From Eubacterium sp. (GTDB lineage Bacteria > Bacillota > Clostridia > Lachnospirales > Lachnospiraceae), in contig JAFRNE010000011.1 of the NCBI GenBank assembly GCA_017430325.1, forward strand, positions 97,263-161,262: a stretch of DNA of 64,000 nucleotides, given 5' to 3'. The position numbers and the translations under genes are program-made. Shown piece by piece: positions 55,208 through 63,910 of the stretch; positions within the stretch are counted from its first letter, which is position 1, and every line of letters starts with the position of its first letter. The notes beneath the pieces are model-generated. The model saw nothing but the letters and a program-made list of their open reading frames with translations. It did not search any database and had not been told where the DNA came from.

Positions 55208-56074
55208 ATGTCCGAGTTTAGTGGAAGAAAAGATACGGTCCTGGCGATATGCTATGACTTTGATAAAACTCTTTCGCCAACAGATATGCAGGCGCAGGGG
55301 TATATACAATCGGTCGGCTATGATGTGGGTGAGTTCTGGAAGAAGACAAATATATTGGCCGAGAAGAACGAGATGGACGGTAATCTTGCCTATATGTATG
55401 TCATGATGGACGAGGCAAGAGGCAGACTTGTATTTAACAGGGAGAAGCTGCAGGAATACGGCAGCAAGGTTACACTTTTTCCGGGCGTTGAGGAGTGGTT
55501 TAACAGGCTCAACAAATATGGTAAAGAGAAGGGTATCACGGTTGAACACTATATCATATCCTCAGGACTTAAGGAGATGATAGAGGGTACCGGTATCGCG
55601 AAGAAGGGCGTATTTAAGAAGATATATGCAAGCTCCTTCTTCTATGATGACAGAGGTGTTGCGGTGTGGCCGGCACAGGTCATCAATTATACCAACAAGA
55701 CCCAGTATCTCTTCAGGATAGAGAAGGGCGTGCTGGATATAAATGATGATGGAGTGAATGAGTATTTTGCACCGGAGAACATGAGGGTGCCTTTCAGAAA
55801 TATGGTATATATAGGCGACAGCGATACGGATATCCCGTGCATGAAGCTTGTAAATATAAATGGCGGTCATTCCATAGGAGTATACAATCCTGATACGATG
55901 AAAAAGGACAGGGTTTACAAGATGCTTCGGGATAACAGGATAAGATATTTTGCACCTGCTGATTACAGGGAAGGAACAGAGCTCGATATGCTGCTGAAAA
56001 ATATCATTGACAAAACGGCTGCTTATGAGGTGCTGGAGACAAAACATTTTAAGGATGTTTATGAAACGAAGTAA
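55208..56074 (+). CDS. HAD-superfamily phosphatase
   Basis: A 288-residue HAD hydrolase. Motif I is YDFDKTLSP, motif II threonine/serine region IISSGLKEM and motif III/IV YIGDSDTDIPCMK. An alpha-helical cap lies between motifs I and II. AGGGGGTG precedes the ATG. The substrate is unknown; its place between cbiA and larE suggests but does not show a cofactor role. Confidence 0.88.
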   Translation: MSEFSGRKDTVLAICYDFDKTLSPTDMQAQGYIQSVGYDVGEFWKKTNILAEKNEMDGNLAYMYVMMDEARGRLVFNREKLQEYGSKVTLFPGVEEWFNRLNKYGKEKGITVEHYIISSGLKEMIEGTGIAKKGVFKKIYASSFFYDDRGVAVWPAQVINYTNKTQYLFRIEKGVLDINDDGVNEYFAPENMRVPFRNMVYIGDSDTDIPCMKLVNINGGHSIGVYNPDTMKKDRVYKMLRDNRIRYFAPADYREGTELDMLLKNIIDKTAAYEVLETKHFKDVYETK

Positions 56075-56097
56075 TTATATACCGGGGGTGAACAAAA

Positions 56098-56895
56098 ATG
56101 GAGAAGTACGAGGGACTTAGAAATTACCTGAACAGATTTGACAGTATTGCGGTTGCATTTTCGGCAGGAGTTGATTCAACCTTCCTGCTTAAGATATGCC
56201 ATGATCTTCTGGGAGACAAATGTCTTGCTATTACAGCAAAGTCGCCGGGAGTGCCGGGGGTTGAGATCAAGGAAGCAGAGGATTACTGCAAAGAGAATAG
56301 CATCAGACATATAATATTTGAGTCTGATGAACTGAGCGTGCCGGAGTATGTTTCAAATGTCGATGAGAGATGCTATTACTGCAAGAAACATATATTTGGA
56401 AAGATCAAGGAGATTGCGGCAGCTGAAGGTATCGATACGGTCATAGAAGGAACAAATAAAGATGATATGCAGGATTACAGACCGGGCATGAGAGCTGTTC
56501 AGGAGCTGGGAATACTGAGTCCACTGCTTGCTTACGGCTTCACAAAAGCTGATATCAGAGATTATTCGAAGATGCTTAATGTGCCGACCTTTGATAAGAA
56601 TTCCTTCTCATGTCTTGCAACAAGGGTTCCTTACGGTGAGGAGATCACATCAGAACTGCTTGGTAAGATTGAAAAGGCTGAAGAGGTCCTGAGGTCTCTC
56701 GGACTTAAGCAGTACAGAGTAAGAGTTCATAATAATGAGCTGGCCAGGATCGAGGTCCTTCCGGCAGACATCGAATTTACGGTCAGAGAGGTAAGCCGCA
56801 GAGTCATCACAGAGAAGTTCCGTGAGCTGGGCTTCAAATATATTACTATTGATCTGATCGGTTACAGAACAGGGAGTATGAATCCTGAGGTATAA
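56098..56895 (+). CDS. larE: LarE, sulfur transferase for nickel-pincer cofactor
   Basis: A 265-residue PP-loop ATPase. FSAGVDSTFLLK is the PP-loop and C172 in FSCLATRVPYG matches the catalytic cysteine position. Two further cysteines (C92 and C95, in ERCYYCKKH) give three in total, as in LarE proteins that use a [4Fe-4S] cluster rather than sacrificing the cysteine (inference). GGGGGTG precedes the ATG. The stop abuts larB directly. Confidence 0.92.
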   Translation: MEKYEGLRNYLNRFDSIAVAFSAGVDSTFLLKICHDLLGDKCLAITAKSPGVPGVEIKEAEDYCKENSIRHIIFESDELSVPEYVSNVDERCYYCKKHIFGKIKEIAAAEGIDTVIEGTNKDDMQDYRPGMRAVQELGILSPLLAYGFTKADIRDYSKMLNVPTFDKNSFSCLATRVPYGEEITSELLGKIEKAEEVLRSLGLKQYRVRVHNNELARIEVLPADIEFTVREVSRRVITEKFRELGFKYITIDLIGYRTGSMNPEV

Positions 56896-57714
56896 ATGAA
56901 AGATATAAAAGAGATACTTTTAGAATATAAAGCTGGAAATATCAGCGAGGAAGAGGTGCTTCTTTATCTGAAGAGAGCACCCTTCGTTGATATGGGCTTT
57001 GCAAAGCTGGATACGCACAGAAGCCTGCGTCAGGGCGCGCATGAGATAATCTATGGCGCCGGAAAAACTGCGGAGCAGATAGTGAGTATTATTTTAGCAA
57101 TGCTAGAAAATGGCCAGGAGCATATCCTTGTTACAAGAGTAGATGAGGAGAAGGCTGCTGAGGTGGAGAAGCTTTTAAAACTTCGGAAGACCGGAGCGGA
57201 TGAGGCAGATGGATCGGTTAAAACCGGTGAGAGGATTGCGGAAGCTGATATTAAATACAGTTATTTCAGTGATGCGAGACTTGTGATCGTCGGTGGAAAT
57301 ATACCTGTAGACTGTGAAGGCTATATTGCAGTTATTACTGCAGGAACCAGTGATATTCCGGTAGCTGAGGAGGCTGCAAGAACGGCTGAATTCCTCGGAA
57401 ACAGTGTGGTCAGGATATATGATGCCGGAGTTGCGGGACTGCACAGGCTGCTGGACCATCTGGATGAGATAATGAGTGCAAGAGTTATAATTGCGATCGC
57501 TGGAATGGAGGGAGCTCTGGCAAGTGTTGTCGGAGGACTTGCTTCGTGTCCGGTCATTGCAGTGCCGACAAGCGTTGGTTATGGTGCATCCTTTGAAGGG
57601 CTGTCAGCACTTCTTTCAATGCTTAACAGCTGTGCCAGCGGTGTTTCGGTCGTAAATATTGATAATGGTTTCGGGGCGGCTTATCAGGCAAGTATGATCA
57701 ATCACATGAAGTGA
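56896..57714 (+). CDS. larB: LarB, nicotinate adenine dinucleotide carboxylase/hydrolase
   Basis: A 272-residue PurE-like protein. The N-terminal helical part (DMGFAKLDTHRSLRQG) precedes a PurE/AIRC-like domain with TAGTSDIPVAEEAA and GMEGALASVVGG. It carboxylates the pyridinium ring of NaAD in cofactor synthesis. An 11-residue repeat (KTGADEADGSV, KTGERIAEADI) sits in a hydrophilic insertion near residues 98-119. Confidence 0.93.
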   Translation: MKDIKEILLEYKAGNISEEEVLLYLKRAPFVDMGFAKLDTHRSLRQGAHEIIYGAGKTAEQIVSIILAMLENGQEHILVTRVDEEKAAEVEKLLKLRKTGADEADGSVKTGERIAEADIKYSYFSDARLVIVGGNIPVDCEGYIAVITAGTSDIPVAEEAARTAEFLGNSVVRIYDAGVAGLHRLLDHLDEIMSARVIIAIAGMEGALASVVGGLASCPVIAVPTSVGYGASFEGLSALLSMLNSCASGVSVVNIDNGFGAAYQASMINHMK

Positions 57715-57743
57715 TCAAAGACTATGAATGATAATGTCGGGTG

Positions 57744-57760
57744 GTGCATGAGAGATGCAC
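57744..57760 (+). other. Hairpin GTGCAT/ATGCAC upstream of larC
   Basis: A perfect 6-bp stem with a 5-nt GAGAG loop lies 36 bp before the larC start, in an 82-bp gap. It could be an RNA hairpin that modulates larC expression or a DNA operator. No T-run follows, so it is not a terminator. Confidence 0.35.
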
Positions 57761-57796
57761 AAAAAGTTATAAGGTATTTTGAAGGAGTTAAGGATC

Positions 57797-59023
57797 ATGA
57801 AGGTTTTATATTTTGATCTTGGAATGGGTGCTGCAGGAGATATGCTCTCGGCAGCACTTTATGAGCTTTTAGATGAGGATAGTAAGAAAAGCTTTACAGA
57901 AAAAATAGAGAATATATTTGCAGAGAAGAAGGTCGAGCTTGCTGTTGAGGAAAGTGTTAAGTGTGGTATAACAGGTACGCATTTTCGCTTTACTGTAGAT
58001 GGTGAGGAGGAGCATTCCCACGACCATCACGAGCATGACCATCATCACCACGATGAGCATGACCACCATCACCACCATCATCACACCTCAATGCAGGATA
58101 TCAGGGATATGGTGGGACAGTTTGATATTCCGGAGAATGTTAAAGAACAGGTTCTCAAGGTTTATAAGCTGATCGCTGAGGCGGAGAGCACTGTTCATGG
58201 AAAGACGGTTGAGGAGATCCATTTCCATGAGGTCGGAACCATGGATGCAGTCGCTGATATTACGTCGGTTTGTCTGCTGATGGATATGATCAGACCGGAC
58301 AGGGTTGTTGCAACTCCTGTTCATGTAGGTTCGGGTAAGGTGCATTGTATGCATGGAATACTTCCGGTACCGGCGCCTGCAACAGCGCACATACTTAAGG
58401 GTGTGCCTGTTTACGGCGGAAGGATTGAGGGTGAGCTTTGCACACCGACCGGTGCGGCTCTTATCAAAACCTTTGCCGATGAATTCGGAAATATGCCTGT
58501 TATGACTATCAATAAGATCGGTTACGGAATGGGAAATAAGGATTTCAAGGTCGCAAACTGTGTCCGCGTTATGCTTGGTGAAGTTGGAAGCACTGCAGGA
58601 ACAGTCTGCAGTCTGGAATGTAATATAGATGATATGACCGGCGAAGAGCTTGGCTATGCAAAGGACGAGCTGATGAGATGCGGAGCGCTGGATGTATTTT
58701 CGATTGATGCTGATATGAAGAAGGGCAGGCCGGGAGTGCTGCTCACAGTCATCTGTAAAACTGCCGAAAAGGAGAAGATGGCTGAAGAGATATTCAGGCT
58801 GACTTCGACCATAGGTATCAGGCAGAAGATCTGTGAGAGATATATCCTGGATAGGGAGATAAAGAAGGTCAGCACCTCATTTGGCGAGGTTAATGTTAAA
58901 TACGTCAGCGGTTACGGCGTCGAAAGATGCAAGATTGAATTCGAAGATCTGAAGCGTATAGCCGATGAGAAGGGTATTTCTATCGCAGAGGCGAGGACCC
59001 TTGTCATGAGTGAGTTGAAATAG
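57797..59023 (+). CDS. larC: LarC, nickel insertion for the pincer cofactor
   Basis: A 408-residue protein inserting Ni into the pincer cofactor with CTP. The N-terminus VLYFDLGMGAAGDMLSA is diagnostic; EEIHFHEVGTMDAVADI and CTPTGAALIKTFA follow. A His/Asp-rich loop near residues 75-97 is likely a nickel store, as in other LarC proteins. LarC1 and LarC2 parts are in one open frame, so no programmed frameshift is needed. The ATG at 57797 has AAGGAG nine bases upstream. Confidence 0.93.
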   Translation: MKVLYFDLGMGAAGDMLSAALYELLDEDSKKSFTEKIENIFAEKKVELAVEESVKCGITGTHFRFTVDGEEEHSHDHHEHDHHHHDEHDHHHHHHHTSMQDIRDMVGQFDIPENVKEQVLKVYKLIAEAESTVHGKTVEEIHFHEVGTMDAVADITSVCLLMDMIRPDRVVATPVHVGSGKVHCMHGILPVPAPATAHILKGVPVYGGRIEGELCTPTGAALIKTFADEFGNMPVMTINKIGYGMGNKDFKVANCVRVMLGEVGSTAGTVCSLECNIDDMTGEELGYAKDELMRCGALDVFSIDADMKKGRPGVLLTVICKTAEKEKMAEEIFRLTSTIGIRQKICERYILDREIKKVSTSFGEVNVKYVSGYGVERCKIEFEDLKRIADEKGISIAEARTLVMSELK

Positions 59024-59072
59024 CAGATGTCCATCATACTGCTAAATAAAAATGATATTTCGGAGTGAGAAT

Positions 59073-59390
59073 ATGGATGATCATTCAGAAACAAATATAA
59101 TAAATACAGAAGCTGATACGGCGGAATATGCTCCGTCGGAAAGGTATTTTGAGAACAGGGCGTGTCCTTATTATCCATGCCATAAGAGAGCTGAGGCGGC
59201 CGAAGGAAAGGACGTGCATATTAACTGCCTGTTCTGCTATTGTCCGATGTATCACCTTGAAAACTGTCCGGGGAATCCGACCTACAAGGAGAAGAACGGC
59301 AGGAGGATCAAGGTCTGCACGAACTGTACATTTCCACATGAGAAGGATAACTATGAGCTTGTCATGAAGAAGATACGCGGGGAATCGTAA
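59073..59390 (+). CDS. Cysteine-rich small-domain protein
   Basis: A 105-residue protein with eight Cys in the patterns CPYYPCHK, CLFCYCPMY, ENCPGNP and VCTNCTFPH. It matches the Cys-rich small domain often encoded beside cobalamin genes; it probably binds a metal or cluster. GGAG lies upstream of the ATG at 59073, which I prefer over 59052. It ends the lar/corrinoid block. Confidence 0.85.
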   Translation: MDDHSETNIINTEADTAEYAPSERYFENRACPYYPCHKRAEAAEGKDVHINCLFCYCPMYHLENCPGNPTYKEKNGRRIKVCTNCTFPHEKDNYELVMKKIRGES

Positions 59391-59493
59391 ACTCATATAC
59401 GATAGGATAATAGGTGACGAGTCATAAACCGGCGGAGTACGAATAAAAGCGAGTGGGTTGCTATTACATACAACATGACAAAAATCAGCTATA

Positions 59494-59522
59494 TTGACTA
59501 AAATAGTAAAAAAGACTAAAAT
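59494..59522 (+). promoter_or_regulatory. Promoter for trkA-trkH
   Basis: TTGACT (59494-59499), 17-bp spacer, TAAAAT (59517-59522). A TATAAT at 59552 has no matching -35. Confidence 0.5.
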
Positions 59523-59532
59523 ACTATGATAT

Positions 59533-59550
59533 CCGGATTGAATGATCCGG
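59533..59550 (+). promoter_or_regulatory. Inverted repeat CCGGAT/ATCCGG in the trkA leader
   Basis: A perfect 6-bp inverted repeat with a 6-bp centre, just downstream of the -10 box and 31 bp before the trkA ATG. It could be an operator or an RNA hairpin. Confidence 0.4.
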
Positions 59551-59581
59551 CTATAATATTGATTTCACAGAGGATGAGATA

Positions 59582-60940
59582 ATGAATATTATTATTGCGG
59601 GCTGCGGAAGAGTTGGACATACTCTTGCTGAACAGCTTAGTAATGAAGGACATCAGATAACTGTTATGGATACAAATCCGGGCGCCGTGCAGAGCGTTTC
59701 AGCTGCCTGTGACGTTATCGGATATGTTGGAGACTGCACCAGCTTCAGGTCACAGCTTGAGGCAGGTATTGAGGAGACAGATCTTCTTATTACAGCGACA
59801 GACCAGGATGAGAAAAATATGCTTGCCTGCCTTATCGGACGTAAGACAGGACACTGCCAGACCATAGCGAGAGTCAGAAGCCCTCAGTATTCTGACGAGA
59901 TCAGCTTCCTGAAGGAGGAGCTTGGTCTTTCTATGTCAGTTAATCCGGAGAGTGCAGCGGCTCATGAGATGCAGCGTCTGATACAGGTGCCATCCGCTCT
60001 TGAGGTTGATACCTTTGCGAAGGGACGTGTAAATCTTATCAGTCTCGTTATTCCTGAGGGTTCGGTCCTGGATGGACTGAAGCTTCGCGATTATTATTCG
60101 AAGGTCAAGGAAAGTGCCCTTATCTGCGTTGTTGAGAGAGGTAAGGAGATAGTTATCCCTGACGGTAATTTTGTCCTCATGTCAGGCGATAAGATATCAG
60201 TTACGCTTCCTCTTTCTTCTGTAAATGCATTCCTCAACAAGATCGGCATCAAGGCCAAGAGGATCAGGGATGTACTTATAGCCGGTGGCGGAACGATAAG
60301 CTATTATCTTGCAGACAGCCTTATCAAGGCCGGACTTAATGTAAAGCTTATCGAGAAAAATGAAGAACGAAGCAGAGAGCTTTCGGAGCTTCTTCCGAAG
60401 GCTATGATAATAAATGGTGATGCAACCGACAAATCTCTTCTTCTTGAGGAGTCTATTGAGGATATGGATGCAGTCTGTGCTCTTATGGACAGTGACGAGG
60501 CAAATATCCTGCTGGCCCTCTTCGTCAGAAAAGAGACAGAGGCCAAGATGATGACCAGAGTTCACAGGAATTCTTATGAGGATATGGTCGCAGAGATGCC
60601 TGTCGGCAAGATAATTTCAACAAAGAAGATCACAGCTGAATACATCACAAGATATGTCAGATCGATGCAGAATTCCCTCGGCAGTGATGTTGAGACGCTT
60701 TATCATATGATGGATGGAAGAGTAGAAGGACTTGAGTTCAATGTTGGTGCCGGTTCAAAGGTAGCGGGTATTAAGCTGAAGGATCTGAGGATCATTCCAA
60801 ATACTCTTATATGCTGTATTTCAAGAGGAAGATACGTAATTATTCCAGGTGGTAATGATTCCATCGAGGTCGGAGACAGTGTAATAGTAGTTACTACCAG
60901 GAAAGGACTCAACGACATAGACGAAATGATCGCTGGTTAG
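59582..60940 (+). CDS. trkA: Trk potassium uptake regulator TrkA
   Basis: A 452-residue peripheral membrane protein with two RCK units. The first Rossmann motif is IAGCGRVGHTLAEQL near residue 4 and the second is IAGGGTISYYLADSL near residue 233. Each is followed by a TrkA_C segment (for example VIPEGSVLDGLKL). It gates TrkH in response to nucleotide. It is 10 bp upstream of trkH. Confidence 0.94.
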   Translation: MNIIIAGCGRVGHTLAEQLSNEGHQITVMDTNPGAVQSVSAACDVIGYVGDCTSFRSQLEAGIEETDLLITATDQDEKNMLACLIGRKTGHCQTIARVRSPQYSDEISFLKEELGLSMSVNPESAAAHEMQRLIQVPSALEVDTFAKGRVNLISLVIPEGSVLDGLKLRDYYSKVKESALICVVERGKEIVIPDGNFVLMSGDKISVTLPLSSVNAFLNKIGIKAKRIRDVLIAGGGTISYYLADSLIKAGLNVKLIEKNEERSRELSELLPKAMIINGDATDKSLLLEESIEDMDAVCALMDSDEANILLALFVRKETEAKMMTRVHRNSYEDMVAEMPVGKIISTKKITAEYITRYVRSMQNSLGSDVETLYHMMDGRVEGLEFNVGAGSKVAGIKLKDLRIIPNTLICCISRGRYVIIPGGNDSIEVGDSVIVVTTRKGLNDIDEMIAG

Positions 60941-60950
60941 GATTTGTAGT

Positions 60951-62387
60951 ATGAATTATTCTGTTATAATTTATGTAATAGGACTTCAGCTTCAGTTTAC
61001 TGCGGGATTCATGATGATCCCGGAGCTGGTGGGAAATATCTATCATGAGAAAAATGCGCTGTATTTTCTGGTGGTTGCGGCAGCCTGTCTTCTGATAGGA
61101 ACCCTGCTCAGACTGAAAAAACCGAAGGATAGAAAAATGCATGCCAAGGAGGGTATGATCATCGTTGCTCTTGGATGGATCGTACTCAGTCTTGTGGGTG
61201 CATTTCCTTTTTTTCTGTCCGGAGAAATACCGGATTACACGGATGCTGTATTTGAGACAGCATCAGGCTTTACAACCACCGGTGCAAGTATACTTAAGAA
61301 CGTAGAAGCATTGTCACACTGTATGCTCTTCTGGAGGAGCTTTACTCACTGGCTGGGCGGTATGGGTGTGCTTGTATTTATCCTTGCAATAACACCATCG
61401 GGTGCAGACAGTATGTACCTTATGAAGGCAGAAAGCCCGGGACCATCGGTTGATAAGCTGGTTCCGAGAGTAAGGACAACAGCGTTCTATCTTTATGCTA
61501 TATATTTTGCAATGACAGCTGCAGAGGTGATAATACTTATCTGCGGAAAGATGTCGATCTTCGATGCCTTCTGTCTGAGCTTTGGTACGGCAGGTACCGG
61601 AGGTTTCTCAACAAAGGCCAGCGGTATAGCAGATTATAATGTATTCTGCCAGACGGTCATTACCGTATTTATGATGCTCTTCGGTGTCAATTTCAAGGTG
61701 TATTTCCTTCTGGTCTGCAGGAAGTTCAAGGATGCTCTTAAGGCCGAGGAGGTCAAGTGGTATCTTGGAATCTATGCAGCAGCAGTTACGATAATCACAT
61801 TAAGCATAATCAATTCTGTCGGAAGCTTTGGTAAGAGCCTCAGTCAGGCCAGCTTCCAGGCCGCTTCCATCATGACTACCACAGGTTATGCGACGGCGGA
61901 CTTTAACCTATGGGGAACTCTGCCGCAGGCGATACTTGTCATGCTCATGTTCATAGGTGCCTGCGCGGGCAGTACCGGCGGTGGTATGAAGGTTTCGAGA
62001 GTGATGATATACTTCAAACAGGTTAAGAATGAAGTATCTTATCTGATCCATCCGAGAAGTGTTAAGAGAGTCACGATAGATAAGAAGGCCCTTGATGATA
62101 CAACTCTCAGAACTGCCAGTGCTTTTATAGCGGCGTATTTTCTGATCTTCGGAGCATCTTTCATTGCCGTATGTGTGGACGGCTTTGATTTCACTTCAAG
62201 CTTTACTTCGGTAGCAGCGACGATAAATAATATCGGACCGGGACTCGGAACTGTCGGTCCTTACGGAGGCTATGCGGACTTCAGCGCACCGTCGAAGTGG
62301 GTATTTATATTTGATATGATCACGGGACGTCTGGAAATATTCCCGATGCTCATACTTTTTACACCTTCCACCTGGAGAAGAAAATAA
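60951..62387 (+). CDS. trkH: Trk potassium transporter TrkH
   Basis: A 478-residue polytopic transporter. The four selectivity-filter loops are visible: ASGFTTTGASI, GTAGTGGFSTKA, TTTGYATADF and NNIGPGLGTVG. About ten or more helices are present. Its length is normal. With TrkA it imports K+. A strong terminator follows. Confidence 0.95.
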   Translation: MNYSVIIYVIGLQLQFTAGFMMIPELVGNIYHEKNALYFLVVAAACLLIGTLLRLKKPKDRKMHAKEGMIIVALGWIVLSLVGAFPFFLSGEIPDYTDAVFETASGFTTTGASILKNVEALSHCMLFWRSFTHWLGGMGVLVFILAITPSGADSMYLMKAESPGPSVDKLVPRVRTTAFYLYAIYFAMTAAEVIILICGKMSIFDAFCLSFGTAGTGGFSTKASGIADYNVFCQTVITVFMMLFGVNFKVYFLLVCRKFKDALKAEEVKWYLGIYAAAVTIITLSIINSVGSFGKSLSQASFQAASIMTTTGYATADFNLWGTLPQAILVMLMFIGACAGSTGGGMKVSRVMIYFKQVKNEVSYLIHPRSVKRVTIDKKALDDTTLRTASAFIAAYFLIFGASFIAVCVDGFDFTSSFTSVAATINNIGPGLGTVGPYGGYADFSAPSKWVFIFDMITGRLEIFPMLILFTPSTWRRK

Positions 62388-62405
62388 TGTTAAGATGATT
62401 ACAGG

Positions 62406-62435
62406 AACCGTAGTTGTACAGACTGCGGTTTTTTT
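62406..62435 (+). terminator. Intrinsic terminator after trkH
   Basis: AACCGTAG pairs with CTGCGGTT (one G-U) around a 9-nt loop, followed by a T-run. It ends the trkAH transcript. Confidence 0.85.
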
Positions 62436-62491
62436 GTGCTTAATTAATATACGGGTTTAAAGGATTTAAGGTGGCGGTAAGGGAAGTGGTA

Positions 62492-62500
62492 TGCTATAAT
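62492..62500 (+). promoter_or_regulatory. Extended -10 promoter for the zinc-ribbon gene
   Basis: TGCTATAAT is a perfect extended -10 element 107 bp before the ATG. The -35 region is poor. The rest of the gap (62388-62606) holds the trkH terminator and nothing else I recognise. Confidence 0.5.
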
Positions 62501-62606
62501 AAAAGTGTGTATATTTTGGCGGACAGAGTCGATTTGACAGACTATTTCAATAGAGGGGAAAGCATCTGCTGAAAGAAAAAAAGGATCAGAATTGAGGTGA
62601 TAGGTT

Positions 62607-63782
62607 ATGGCAAATATATGCAGAAACTGTGGTAATTATCTGCAGGACACAGATACCTTCTGTGACAAGTGTGGAACGCCGGTATACGGGGGCTTTAATC
62701 CGAATAAAAAGAGTCATACCGGGCTGATAATCGCTCTTATTGTGAGCTCTGTGGCAATACTTACAACAGTCATACTTTTATTCGTGGCACCGGGCTTTCT
62801 GGTGAAGAAAAAAGACAAGAAGAACGATGGTGGTACAGAGGTGGCTTCGTCTTCAACGGCGGATGATACAGAAAGGGTAAATCCTGATAATACAGAGGTT
62901 GCAGCCTATTATACGACTGAGCAGTCAACAGCCGTAACCGAGCGGACTGAGGCAACGACTGAACAAACGACAGCAGCGCCGAATACCTCGTCAACAACAG
63001 GAACTCTTGCTTATACATTTACGGAAGCAACCGACGAGGTTACAACAGAAGCAACCACGGCAGCCACAACGCAGTCAACAACTCAGGTTGGATCTACGAT
63101 CACCACAGAAGCCACAACTCAGGCGACGACACAGGCTGCAACTCAGGGGACCACCGAGGCGACAACTGAATCAACAACCCAGGCACCGCCGGTGGACAGC
63201 AGTAAACCTGATTTTGAAAAATACGGTATCAGAACTGATCTTCCGCTGGGAGGAAATATGGATATCATCGGAAGGAGTACCGATGGTTATAAGGTAGAGA
63301 TAAAAGGAAAGGTCAGTGTTGATGCATTTACAAGGACCGGAGTTTCTGAAGAGGTAATGGCTTTCGGTAAGGAGAATGGTCTGGACTTCTCAAACTATGA
63401 AGAGCTGAGGGTAAGATATCATGCCTTCTTTGATGATACGAGACTTTATACTATCGGACTTACTATCATGCCATGCAGCTACGATTATTATAATGTTAAG
63501 CTTTATGAAGATACTAAGGTCGAGTTCTATGATAATTATGAAAGTGAATATGACAGGTTTACGATCAAATATAAGGACAAAGAAAGATACGTCTACAGAT
63601 GGATCACCAGCAACTGGACAGATTACAATGATTATGCGGTATATGACTGCGAGATAATCTATTATGTTCCGGCAGGCTATGATGGAATAGTTTATGGCTT
63701 CAGGGATCCTGCACATGATGAGAATGGTTATATTTACGATAATTACGACAGCAGCTGCTATCAGCTGTTCCGTTTAAAATAA
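62607..63782 (+). CDS. Zinc-ribbon membrane protein with Thr/Glu-rich linker
   Basis: A 391-residue protein. An N-terminal zinc ribbon (ICRNCGNYLQDTDTFCDKCG) is cytoplasmic. One membrane helix near residues 36-58 is followed by a Thr/Glu/Ala-rich linker (about 75-195) and a C-terminal domain of about 190 residues rich in Tyr and Asp. I do not recognise this domain. The layout suggests a sensor or anchor that links inside and outside. A GAGGTGATAGGTT-like site precedes the ATG. Confidence 0.82.
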   Translation: MANICRNCGNYLQDTDTFCDKCGTPVYGGFNPNKKSHTGLIIALIVSSVAILTTVILLFVAPGFLVKKKDKKNDGGTEVASSSTADDTERVNPDNTEVAAYYTTEQSTAVTERTEATTEQTTAAPNTSSTTGTLAYTFTEATDEVTTEATTAATTQSTTQVGSTITTEATTQATTQAATQGTTEATTESTTQAPPVDSSKPDFEKYGIRTDLPLGGNMDIIGRSTDGYKVEIKGKVSVDAFTRTGVSEEVMAFGKENGLDFSNYEELRVRYHAFFDDTRLYTIGLTIMPCSYDYYNVKLYEDTKVEFYDNYESEYDRFTIKYKDKERYVYRWITSNWTDYNDYAVYDCEIIYYVPAGYDGIVYGFRDPAHDENGYIYDNYDSSCYQLFRLK

Positions 63783-63883
63783 TATTTTTGGAGATAAGGG
63801 AAAAGGTTTGTTACTTGCCGGTTCGGTTAGGGGTGGCCGGGCCGGATGACAGTATTAATGGATAGTGTCAAGTGACGTATGAA

Positions 63884-63910
63884 AAAACCGAGTCTAAAAA
63901 ATAGGCTCAG
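63884..63910 (-). terminator. Terminator-like hairpin for a minus-strand gene to the right
   Basis: Read on the - strand, GAGCCTA, a T5 loop and TAGACTC form a stem with one mismatch, followed by GG and a T-run. This suggests a gene outside the window transcribed toward this one. The 63783-64000 stretch has no gene I can support. Confidence 0.4.

Noticed and set aside
57797..59023. Programmed frameshift in larC as in lactobacilli
   Set aside because: Both parts lie in a single uninterrupted frame.
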